Of a DNA stretch of 64,000 nt, positions 1 to 10,490 are shown one piece after another (position 1 is the stretch's first letter; every line of letters begins with the position of its first letter). The stretch is from the NCBI GenBank assembly GCA_026120185.1, contig JANUWF010001617.1:1488001-1552000 (forward strand). The letters are read 5' to 3'. The DNA comes from Voacanga thouarsii (Eukaryota; Streptophyta; Magnoliopsida; Gentianales; Apocynaceae). The notes beneath the pieces are model-generated. The model had not been told where the DNA came from and did no database searches. It saw nothing but the letters and a program-made list of their open reading frames with translations. The position numbers were made by a program, and so were the translations under genes.

Positions 1-11
1 TTGTGTAACAG

Positions 12-3000
12 GTGAAGACAAATATTATTTCTTCAATAAAGGGGCATATAAAGTGGGCAGAAAAGGTATATAGTGTCAAGATTAATGATTTATATTGATT
101 AACTTCTACTGAATTACAAGCCCAGTGAACAACATGTTTGTGTCTAAGTAGAAGTAACTTCATTTGTTTCTTAATCAAAATTTCCAGTACCTCCCACCTT
201 TTGCTAGATAAAGAGCTTACTTCTGTACCTGAAACTTTTTAGGTATCTGTAATCTTGCGATACTTTGTAAATATGTTGACTGATGAATTACTTGAAATTA
301 TGTGTCCAAAAGAATTAATCTTGAGGCTGTCTCTTGAATTGTTTAGCATAGTTTCTTGTTGAACTATCAGGTGGGAATTTGGACACTGAAATCCTTTGGG
401 GAAAAAAAAAAAAAATTGGGAGAATCTGGAGGAAAAAATTTGTATGGTGTAGGATGTGCGATGAACACTGCTGAAGCTGTGGACAAGAGTACGTTTCTAC
501 CAAATCTTTGTCAGTGAGACATCAGTTTTGACCATCCAGCTCTTCATCCTTCTTCAAATTTCCAGGAACTATCTACATGCTAATATCTGACCGTTCTACC
601 AAATTCAGATCCTTGATTGACTGTTGATTTGTGAGCAAAATTGACATGTTTCTGATGTAAAAGCAATGAAAAAATGTTCTAGATCCTTCTCAAAATCTTC
701 ACAGAAAAACTGAAAAGAGAGAAAAATATTTCTTCTGGAATCTGACTTTGTAATTAGATAGCATTTGTTAATTTATTGAGGTTCTGATCCCATGTTACTC
801 TGGTGGTGTTGGAGAGAAGAGAGATGGTGAGAGCAAGAATACTGAGTATACAGAGAAGAACATGGAGGACCTTTCTGTTTAAGGTTTTGCTCAAGTGTCA
901 GAACCTTTCTTTGGCAACGACATGATATATTGATAAAACACACATGGTAGATGCAACAACTATTAGATATGTGGTATGATAATGTTTTTGGGATTTGCAA
1001 GAAATAGTATTGAGGTTGGAAAATGATTCACAATATTTAAGAATCAGCATAAGCAACTTATTATTTGCCTTTATGTCTTTCAAGGCCTCTCTTGGGTGTC
1101 CTTGAAGTGTGAACCTGGTAGTCTATCCTATAACCTATATGACTTTGTCAGGGAACCACCAAGTGTGGTCAAGTGAGAATACTTATGGTGGGCCCAGCAG
1201 TGTTACTAGCATAACAAGTTTCACTTTAGCTTCACTATAGGCTGGTCTGTTAGTTCATCCTGTTCCACAATCTCCATGAGATTCCCAAAACTGACATGTC
1301 ATCCCTTAGGTGATCAAGACAGCTCTGTGAAGTATGAATTTGCTGCAAAAGAACAATCCATACCAAGAAAAGGGTGCTGGATTGTGGATTATCCAGTTGA
1401 AATATGCAAGCACGGATATTTGGTCTCATCCAAAAAAAAAGAAACTTGAATCCTGTTATTAATGTTTCTTTTTGGCTGTATGTTTCTTATTGGTATTATT
1501 GCGCAATAAACTGAAGGGAATGGTTAAATAGATGCTTTCTTTTGTAGGATGTGATATAATCATAAATAAAGACAAAGGAGTTTCAAGGATTCATGCAGAA
1601 ATTCTGATTGATGAAATGGTTTCCTTCGATAATCCTCAGAGACAATCTTCAGACATATCTTCAAAAGTCCGAATCAGAGATTGCTCAAAGTATGGAACTT
1701 TCATCAACAAGAATATGGGGTCAAAGGAAAAGGTTCATGAATTTCCAAATAAAGAGACATTGCTGAAGGATGGGGACCTGGTTTCCTTTGGAACTGGAAC
1801 AGCGACCTACAGGTATTTGAAATTGATTTGTTTTGGCCATTTGTTTCTTTGTTGATGGGCAAGCCTTGTCATGGCCTTGAGGTTGGTTCATCTAGACTTG
1901 GGACTTGAGAGGTCATTGGTTCAAAAACATTAGAAACTTTTAGCACATGGAGGTGCTTTGGTGGAAACCTTGTGTGCTGGGTTTACCATTTTATGTTTTT
2001 TGGTTGTACTGCTTTTGTGTTAGGGATGTATTTTGATCTTAAGGAAATTCAAATGGTAATATTTATGTAATTTGACACAACAATAGAATGCTAAATTCAT
2101 ATCATTTTCCTGATTGGATAACCTGACTAATGTATCGCAGGTTTTCCTTTGTACCCATCATATTTTTAAGTTGCTTTTCAGAGAACTTAGAAGTGCATAA
2201 AGCTCTGCAAGACAAGATATTATCAATAGGTTAGTATGTTTGCTACACATGAAGTCTGCTTAAATTCTTGCTTTCCTGTTCATATGGTAAAAGAATATTT
2301 CTCTTCCTGTATTAAGTTCTGTATTGTACTTCACACCCAAGAGCTTTCCTGTTCAGAATGTTTAGAAAAACAGATGAGAGAAATGAGTAAGTGCCATCAG
2401 TCTTATGGTTGACCTTTTATATTTGTCAAAACTATTTGTTCTCATGCCGATTCCAGAATTAGGTATGATAGCTTGATGTGAAAAGCTGATGATTAACTGT
2501 TGATCTTATCGGGGAGGATTCTTGTCAGTATAGAGAACTGCTTTATGCGTTGAGCGTTAGTATTAGTTTGTGGCTATCTAACATTTTCTTAGAGTCTCTA
2601 AAAGTAAGTTGCTCAGAAACTAGGCCATAAAATCATATAGCTTTTCTGTTTACTTGCTTTGTTAGATGTGAGGCGTTGATTTTTGGAGGTTTGAGGACAG
2701 TGTTTAACAAATTAGAAGATAAATTCAATTGAAAATTTCTGAAAACCTGGGTGGTATAAAAACACAAAATAAGATGTCATGTATGGTAATTAGGCTTCTA
2801 GATGGTATGGGTTGCCATAGGTGTTAAACATTTGGAATGAAAGGGAAAGAAGAGTGTGGGATGTTGAGGAAGGGAATCTTTAAATGTAATAATTGTCTGC
2901 ATTTTCTTTTGAAGCATGTCATTCATTTTAATTACCATATCTGATTCTTAACATTTTTTAATAAAATACTTTTTGATTTGAGTCACAAAGTGACCATTGG

Positions 3001-6000
3001 GAAACTTTCAAAGTAGTATTCGGAGATCCTTTGGGTGATTCTTTATAATTGATAAATCACCTGTTTTCTGCAGGTGCTTGTGTCGCTCAAAATTGGAGTA
3101 GGAAGTGCACACACGTGTTGGTTGATGACTTAATGCCTCTTAAGGAAGAATTAGTTGATGCTATTGTGGCAAAAAAGCCTTTTGTCCTTCATAAGTGGGT
3201 TGAGGTATTTTCTCTTCCATTTCCGAAGTGATTTCTAGACAATGAATAGTTTTTCTAGATTGTTTTGTTTCTATATAGTTACCATGTGAAAATAATCAAG
3301 TATCATTAGCCAATGCTTGGATTCTTTAGAAAACAGTAAAATTGATAGCTATAACTTGTCCAAAAGACTACTGGAAGATGACACTTATGCACATTTTACC
3401 TATTTGATGTGAGTTTTACTTTAAGGACTCTCCTTCCTTCATTGATATGTGTTGCATATATTTTTGTGGTCTCTTCTGACCAAGGCTGTTTCCTTTTGAA
3501 TCTAATGGATAATGGTTGTTATTTATTTTACTGAAATGTTCTTTCACATCTTCTTGCTGGTGAGTGATGGATTTATGTTTTCAGTTGATTGCAGGGAACA
3601 CTGTTTGCACTGAAATTCCAAGCTGCTCTTCGTAAGTCATCTGATCCTGTATGGGACAATTTTTTGCAAGTACAAAATAGTGATACTTAACTTGCCATGT
3701 GGTAATGAAATGACTACTCTGTTTTTTCTTAGATATACTCCGAGCTTAATGCTAGATGGAATGTCAATTAAAGTTGCAGACCCTCAATCTCGAGAGGATT
3801 GTTTGAAAGGATATGTATTTTTGTTGGAATCAAGAAACAAGGTCATATTCCGTGGTGACTTCAGAAATGTCATGCTTTTGATAATACGCTGAGTTTTCTT
3901 TCCTCTTGTGGTACATTTCCTTTATCTAGGGAAAACATGAAATTGAATTCCTTAATTGCATTTGCATATGTTATGTACTAAGGTATAATCTTAATTGTAC
4001 GCTTTGTGGAATTGGTAATTTTTAATATTTGTTCTTTCGTTAGCAGACACTGTAGATTCAGATAAATCACAGACACCCAAACCAGAGATCTTCAAACTGA
4101 TAGCTTCTTTATACCCTCCAACCTTTTAACATTTTGTTGGTATCTTGCTATTGCTGCAAATTTAGCGCTGTTATAACCATGTCAGGAGATTTCCTCTGCA
4201 TGGCTTCATTTTACAACTTGTCAGGCTAGCCTAATACACTCTTCATTTTGCTTATTTTTCCACTTCTCCTTACAGTATAAACTGAAGGACAGGTTGCAGT
4301 CCCTTTTGGAAGTTGGTGGTGGAAAAGTTGTTTCCGTTGAAGATTTCTGTATTGATAGCCAAGTATGATCCTTTATATTTCTGTACCTCTTGTTTGGTTA
4401 TCTTTGGCTTTGAAATGACCTCGAAGTTGGAAGATTTTAAACTAATTTTCATGTTCATATCACATTGGCTGGAGTTGTGAAGCTATATTTCTTTCCCGAA
4501 TAATGGCCTTCTTGGTGTAGGTGACGTAGATATGAAGATAGTTCTAATAACTGAACATAATCATAAGAATTGAAGCCTGCTCATTTTAGAAATTATGAAA
4601 TCCTTCTGTTGCCATCAGGTACCAAGAGATGGATAATTAACTTGTCAATATTTGAGTTTCTTAACTAATTTAAATAATTCATTCTTAAAATTGGTCTTTT
4701 TCTTGGCTAAATAAATGGAAATTTGCTGCATTAGATTAGACAAACATAATCAAGGGTGATATATTGGTACCCAAAGAATCTAAAACAACAAAAAGGATCA
4801 GAATCAATTTGTTAGTGATTCGTATACGCAGTCATGGCAATAAAGGCTCATTGAATAAGGATGTTCTCTTGATAGAAAAATATTGATTCTGTCCTGGACA
4901 GTGAGCAGAAAAAATGAACAATTGCCAAAACAACAATCAGTTAAGTGAAAATAGATTTTCCATAGGCCTGGATGGAACTAGTTAATTACGTGTTGGAACA
5001 GACAATCTACCTCAAAACCTGCTGGAGCCTTTGGCTGTTCTAGTCTTGTACCTCTCCCATCCAATTACACTAGCTAGGCTCCATTGCTTGATGTCAAATC
5101 TGTTTGATTTACTGTAGTTCTATTTCAAACAGAATGATGTCCTTAAAAAAAAATAAAAAAATTGATACTTGTATATCTAAAGGCTACACAAGGATAACAT
5201 TCTTATGGGTAAGGAATCATAGTCTTCATAGTTATTGCTGTAAATACATCCTGAAGAACAATGCAAGATACTTAGTTGTATTGATGCTATTTATATCTTT
5301 TCTTTACCATTTTCTGAAACAACTATGATCGTTTACAGGGCTTGGGGGAGGGAATCAGACAGACTGCTCGTGTGATCCCTGGTGGATTGAATAGCAGTTT
5401 GCCCTGCCCTCGTAACATTAGTTCCCTCCCTAGCGTAAATGAGATGAACTTGATTTCTGCTGTCTTATCTGGGCATCTAGATCCTTCTACTATGGTATCA
5501 CCTCCTGGTAACTATCTGTGCTATTATCTCTTTACTTGTAACCTAAAAAATAAAATCTGTTTTACATCAGGGGTAAATGGAACCTTCTTTGTTACAATGC
5601 TTCACTGAACTACTCTCTCAAGCATCAACTTCCTCCCAATCATATGCTACCATGGATGTTTCTTTAGTAGTCAGATGGTCAGATTTATTGAAAAAAAGCT
5701 CCTAGTTGACTGCCTTTCACTTTATTCTGAAAGGTCAAACTGATTTTCTTTTATGTAGGGTGAATACGTAACCCTTGTCCCGAAGCAACTTGGCTAACGA
5801 TAAAATAGGGAAGAGGAATGCTGGTCATGAGTTATTACTTCAGATAAGGATGATTTAGAATGAAGAAATCGCACTGATATTCTTGAACATTCCTCATTCT
5901 CTTTTTTGCCTTTCATCTTGTGTAGGGTGAATACGTAACCCTTGTCCCAAAGCAACTTGGCTAATGATAAAATAGGGAAGAGGAATGCTAGTCATGAGTT

Positions 6001-8224
6001 ATTACTTCAGATAAGGATGATTTAGAATGAAGAAATCACACTGATATTCTTGAACATTCCTAATTCTCTTTTTTGCCTTTCAACTTGTCATTAATAAAAT
6101 TTCTTCTTTTAGCCAAAGAAAAGAAAAAAGAAAGCACATGGATGAAAAGGTTGTTCAATTTTGTAGAGGCAGAAAGCCCTATAATAAATATCCTCTTACA
6201 AAATCACTTCTTTTCCAGTTTCCACTCTATCCAGGTAAAAGGGCAATGAAAGAAAATTCTGACTCTTCTCTTGAAGTTGTCATGAGAGTCCATTAAATAC
6301 ATGAACAAATAATTTCATCCTAAAGCGTTAATGAGAATGAGCATTATGCATATCTTGTTGAAAATTGCGATAAACAGATATCCCTCAAAGTTAATGGAGA
6401 GTCTGGAGAAATTTTCTTGATAAAGTATTACCTTATCCTCGTTGAGTTTCGCTTTGTAGAATTACCTTGTGCAAATGGCACGATTTGATACATTGTGTTA
6501 ACTATGGCATCATTGTTTGCATTATAGATGCTTCATATGTACCATTAGGAGGTGAAAATGAAATGCTTTTCATTTTCCATAGCGAGCTTAAAAGTAATGT
6601 CCTCTTGCAGTGCTTGTCACGTCTTCATGCTCCACAGATGAGACAGTTGTTGCAGATTCTGATGCTGAGATGGAAACTGCAACATCTGTTCAGAAGTCTA
6701 ATGCAGTCAATTCTATGGAATCCTCTGAACGTAATGGCAAACAGACAAAGGACATCCATACGGTAGAATCAGCTGTTCATGAAAGCAGAGAGGAAACTGT
6801 TATCTGTGTAACTGAAAGTGAGAGCAAAGAAGATATTGCCATTGTCAGTATAAATTCGAGTAAGCGTGAGGTGGAAGAGGAGAGAGCATGTGACAGTTCT
6901 GCTGTTAAACCAACAGAAGGTGGTGTCTTTACAGGCTTGAGGGACAAAGGTGGTAATATGAGAAAAAAATATGAAAAGGTTGAAGAGGCAGAATGTGGGA
7001 ATGCGGATGTCATATTCAGTCAAGATCTTGTTGTGAGAGATTCTATCTTTGCAGCGTTAATCCGTTCTTCAACAAATGCTGCAGTTGTAAACTTCAAACG
7101 TTTCCGAAAGGTAATTTGACCTGATTAGTATTCTGAGTGTTCTGGGAGGGTTTTCTAACTAGATCACTTGTTGGGCCGTTTGCATATTAAGTTGGAACCT
7201 TAAGTTTCATTCCTTGGAAATTGCAATTTCAAGATTATTGGTTTTCTCCTATACTGCAAATGTAATGATACCCAAGTCTTGTTCATTTAAGCGCTTCCTT
7301 TGCTGTGCACACTATTTAATTTTACCTTTTCCTTCTGGTACTCTGCTGAACTAAAAAACCAAGCTTTATACTTTTTGACTCTCTCTTCACCTCATTTTGT
7401 TCACTGATGAGTTCAAATATTATCAAATTACATTCTCTTTTCTAGCATTCTGCTGATCTGATATTGACACAGCCTTCATTTCTTTGGCCGAAAAGCTTTC
7501 AATCTAAAATTCTAAATTGAGACAAAACAAGTTTGTATTTCTTTTATGATTATCATGATTGTGAGATGAAAATATATCTTCTCTAAATTGGGATTGTGAC
7601 TTGTTTACTGTTGCCCTGCCACATGGAGAGGTACAGGTGCTGCAACAGAATCAAACCTGAGACAGTGAAAGCCTTGTATTTTATGTACTTAAAGATTACC
7701 TTGTATTGAAATTTCCTCCATGATATTTTTAAAGTTGTCTGCATGCATGCTTTGGCTTTTGTCAATTGTATATGTTTTAATTATGATGTGTGTTATTCCT
7801 AAGAATCTTTATCTCTTCCTGTTCATGATCTTCAACCATGATATAAATTCCAGATGAACACTCCATCAGGAAACAGTTTCAACAGTCTTATTCCATTTTC
7901 AAAGTATCCTTACAAGTACGATTCTCTATCTCAACAATGTTTATACCTAATAGTGGTAACGTACTGTACTTTGATTTTCTTCTACTTTGCTCTTTGTTAG
8001 AGAATCTGATTATGGAAATGAAGAAGTAGCTGAATATCTAAAAGAAGAGAAAAAGAGAAAACAAATGGAAGCCATTGCTGAGGATTTATTTAACAACGAG
8101 AAGGTGTGTGAGGTACTCTCAAATAAATTATTTAAGCTTTTGCTGAGGTTAACATTCTATATTATTGTAGGGGCGACGAAAGGGCACTGCTGGCTCTCTT
8201 CGGGAGCTCTTTGCTCGTAAGTAA
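12..8224 (+). CDS. NBS1: NBS1 (nibrin), DNA double-strand-break sensor; 5' end outside window
   Basis: Subunit of the nuclear MRE11-RAD50-NBS1 complex that recognises DNA breaks and activates ATM. Exons I could join by GT/AG sites and frame: 12-65, 1548-1812, 2141-2229, 3074-3204, 3585-3631, 3733-3841, 4276-4362, 5339-5507, 6611-7110, 7854-7915, 8001-8103, 8171-8224 (TAA). Together they give 555 residues in one open frame, close to the ~540 aa of the Arabidopsis protein (from memory). Exons 1-2 in view encode an FHA domain (KVGRKGCDI, GVSRIHAEI, SKYGTFINK). Exons at 3.07-4.36 kb encode the tandem BRCT region (CTHVLVDD; LLEVGGGKVVSVEDF). The 6.6 kb exon is acidic and Ser-rich and ends with NFKRFRK, the MRE11-binding motif. 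The last exons give the ATM-binding tail ending in GSLRELFARK. The start codon is left of position 1. No break is seen, so the gene is probably functional. Confidence 0.93.
66..1547 (+). other. NBS1 intron within the FHA-coding region
   Basis: A 1.48 kb intron with GT at 66 and AG at 1546-1547. It splits the Gly codon of the FHA motif GRKG-CDI. I see no other gene in it; the short open frames here are in low-complexity sequence and have no recognisable motif. Confidence 0.8.
5754..6087. repeat. 167 bp tandem direct duplication in an NBS1 intron
   Basis: Two head-to-tail copies, 5754-5920 and 5921-6087, begin TGTAGGGTGAATACGTAACC and differ by only a few substitutions. They lie in the intron between the exons at 5339-5507 and 6611-7110, so the coding sequence is unaffected. 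Confidence 0.9.
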
Positions 8225-8884
8225 CCTTGGTAAGTTTCTGCCTTTAAATGTCAGCTTATGCGCAGACGGTCCGGGTTTTATAACATAAAATGTTTTCCTG
8301 CTATAGCAGGTACCTCATCTGACTCAACACTATCTTATGTAGTTTGAGTTGACTGTGCTAGTTTGGGAACGATGGAGGCAAGTAGGGCCTAAGATATATT
8401 CATAGTGATTAACATCTGTATATCAAGTCCTGCAATTCTTATTCGTAGTGTGTGTATTTATAATGTAGTTGTTGCCTCTTGGTTGGTGCAGACAAGCCTG
8501 TAACCTGATACTGCCAATGTGGCAGCTTGGTCTGTTGATGCTCTGATGGGAAGCAGAAATATGGCATGCATAAGCATAACAGGACTCTGATGGATGCCAA
8601 AATTGCTTCTAGAATGGGTGCCAGTCTAATGTGCCAATCCTAATCTTATGGGGTTTTGGGATTTGGATATTGTGTGTAAGAAAGGCTGCCTATTCATTTT
8701 CCAGAAAGGAACTGTAATTTGCAATTTTGTAACTTCATATTTATATGGTAATATGATGTAAGCGTTCTAAGAGTTTTATTGGATGAAAAATCATGGCATG
8801 TGAAGATCCACTTTCTAGGGAAAAATGCAATTCAACCTGTTCTTATGGCCAATAGAAAAAAAATGCATGCAACATATATTGGGG
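8225..8884 (+). other. NBS1 3' untranslated/downstream region up to copia A
   Basis: 660 bases between the NBS1 stop codon and the first base of the 5' LTR of copia A. It should hold the NBS1 3' UTR and poly(A) site. I did not find one clear polyadenylation signal, and no further gene is visible. Confidence 0.5.
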
Positions 8885-9242
8885 TGTTATGAATTATTGG
8901 AATTTTTATTAATTAGTGGAGGCTCCACTAATTATGGATTTATGTGAATTATTATAGAAGATTTTTATGGATGTTCATCATTTAGTGGAGACACCACTAA
9001 TTGAAATTAGTGGAAGATTATGTATGTCATGATGTATTTCACTAATTAGAGCTCTATAAATAGAGCTATTCTCTAAGCTTGTAATACACCATTATTTTGT
9101 GAAAGAAAGATTAGTGAAAGAAAGAATTGTGAGAGAAAGAAAGAGAGAAGTTTGAAGAGAAATTTTTGTGCAAAGAATAGTTAGAATTTTTTTAGTGTGT
9201 AGTGTGTAGATTTTATTCTAACACTACCTTAATTTTATAACA
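8885..9242 (+). repeat. 5' LTR of copia A
   Basis: 358 bp, starting TGTTAT and ending ATAACA (perfect 6 bp terminal inverted repeat). It carries a TATA box inside AGCTCTATAAATAGAGCT and several TTAGTGG/CCACTAA palindromes in the upstream half. By eye about 19 substitutions and two small indels separate it from the LTR at 14101-14467. Confidence 0.95.
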
Positions 9243-9256
9243 CGTTATCAGCACGA
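9243..9256 (+). other. Primer-binding site of copia A, tRNA-Ile anticodon-arm type
   Basis: CGTTATCAGCACGA follows the 5' LTR directly. It lacks the usual TGG start of a CCA-end site. Its complement TCGTGCTGATAACG matches the anticodon stem-loop of plant tRNA-Ile (UCGUG CUIAUAA CG, recalled from memory). The identical site is in copia B at 37142-37155. Confidence 0.6.
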
Positions 9257-9343
9257 GTCTCTATCGGTACAAAAGTCAGAAGACTAAGTACGAGTTTCTG
9301 CCGTTAACAAAACCAGAAGACAGGTACGCATTTATTGATATTT

Positions 9344-10408
9344 ATAGTTAATCTCGCTAAACTCGAATTTGTAACCCTTGATATTTTTGGAAAAAATTAT
9401 ATGTCATGGGTTTTCGATGCAGAAATGCATCTAAATGCTGAAGGCCTTAGTGAAACTATTCAAGCAAATAATAGTGCATCTGCACAACACAAGGCTAAAG
9501 TTTTGATTTTTATTCATCGTCATCTCGATGAAAATTTGAAAATAGAATATCTTACCGAAAAAGATCCATATGTCTTGTGGGTAAATTTAAAAGAAAGATT
9601 TGACCACCTGAAGATGGTCGTACTACCCACTGCACGGTATGAATGGTTGCACCTGAGGTTGCAAGATTTTAAAATCGTGAATGAATATAACTCCGCAATG
9701 TATAAAATTACATCTCAATTAAAATTATGCGAAGAAAAAGTGACTGATGAAGATATGTTGGAGAAGACATTCTCCACCTTTCATGCCTCAAATATTGTCC
9801 TGCAGCAACAATATCGAGAAAATGGGTATACAAAATTTACAAATTTAATTACTGCCCTCCCCATTTCAGAGAAGAATAATGAGTTGTTATTGAGAAATCA
9901 TGAAGCCAGACCAACTGGTTCAATAGCACTCCCAGAAGTGAATGCTGTTGGCTCTAGCAGAAGCCATCGTTATAGTCGTGGTCGTGGCCATGACCGTGGT
10001 CGTGGTCGTGGTTATGGTCGTAGACACGCTCGATATTTCCCTTATCACAATCATAATCAAGCTGTGAGAAATACTGGCCACTTGAAGTGGAACAGAAAAG
10101 ATCATAAGGGAAAAGAAAAAGAAATTGAAGAAAAGCATGAGGATATATGTTATAGATGTGGTATGAAAAGTCATTGGTCACGAAACTGTCGTATGGCTAA
10201 GCATTTAGTTGAATTGTATTAAATTTCATTGAAAAATAAAAATGTGGAAGCAAATTTTTCTCAACATCCAATAAATAATGCTGAGGATGATGATATTCCT
10301 GAAGATCTTAATATCAATATTACCCATATGGATGTATCGAATTTTTTTGAACACCCAGACGGTAGGATAGACCATTTAATTGGTGATGGCAGTGTCCAGA
10401 AGAACTAA
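9344..10408 (+). pseudogene. gag: Copia A gag (capsid/nucleocapsid), broken
   Basis: Structural Gag protein that would package the element RNA. The N-terminal UBN2-type capsid region is followed by an Arg-Gly-rich basic stretch (RGRGHDRGRGRG) and one zinc knuckle, CYRCGMKSHWSRNC (CX2CX4HX4C). The start codon has become ATA at 9344-9346, where copia B has ATG. A TAA at 10220-10222 replaces a Gln codon that B keeps. The natural stop, shared with B, is the TAA at 10406-10408 after VQKN. Frame and length otherwise match B. Confidence 0.88.
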
Positions 10409-10490
10409 AGCCTCACCTTGATATTTTTGTATTTTCATTTTCATTCTATTCTAATAATATTTACGTTTGCATATATATATTTGTGTTCAG
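10409..10490 (+). other. gag-pol spacer of copia A, intron-like
   Basis: 82 nt between the gag stop and the pol ATG. It is TA/T-rich, contains CTAATAAT (branch-point-like) and ends TTGTGTTCAG directly before ATGGCTG, like a plant 3' splice site. Spacer length and the frame offset between gag and pol are the same in copia B. Confidence 0.5.

Noticed and set aside
9920..10181. Minus-strand frames rich in Thr or His-Asp
   Set aside because: Antisense reading of the Arg-Gly-rich codons of copia A gag; the equivalent occurs antisense to copia B gag at 36216-36536.
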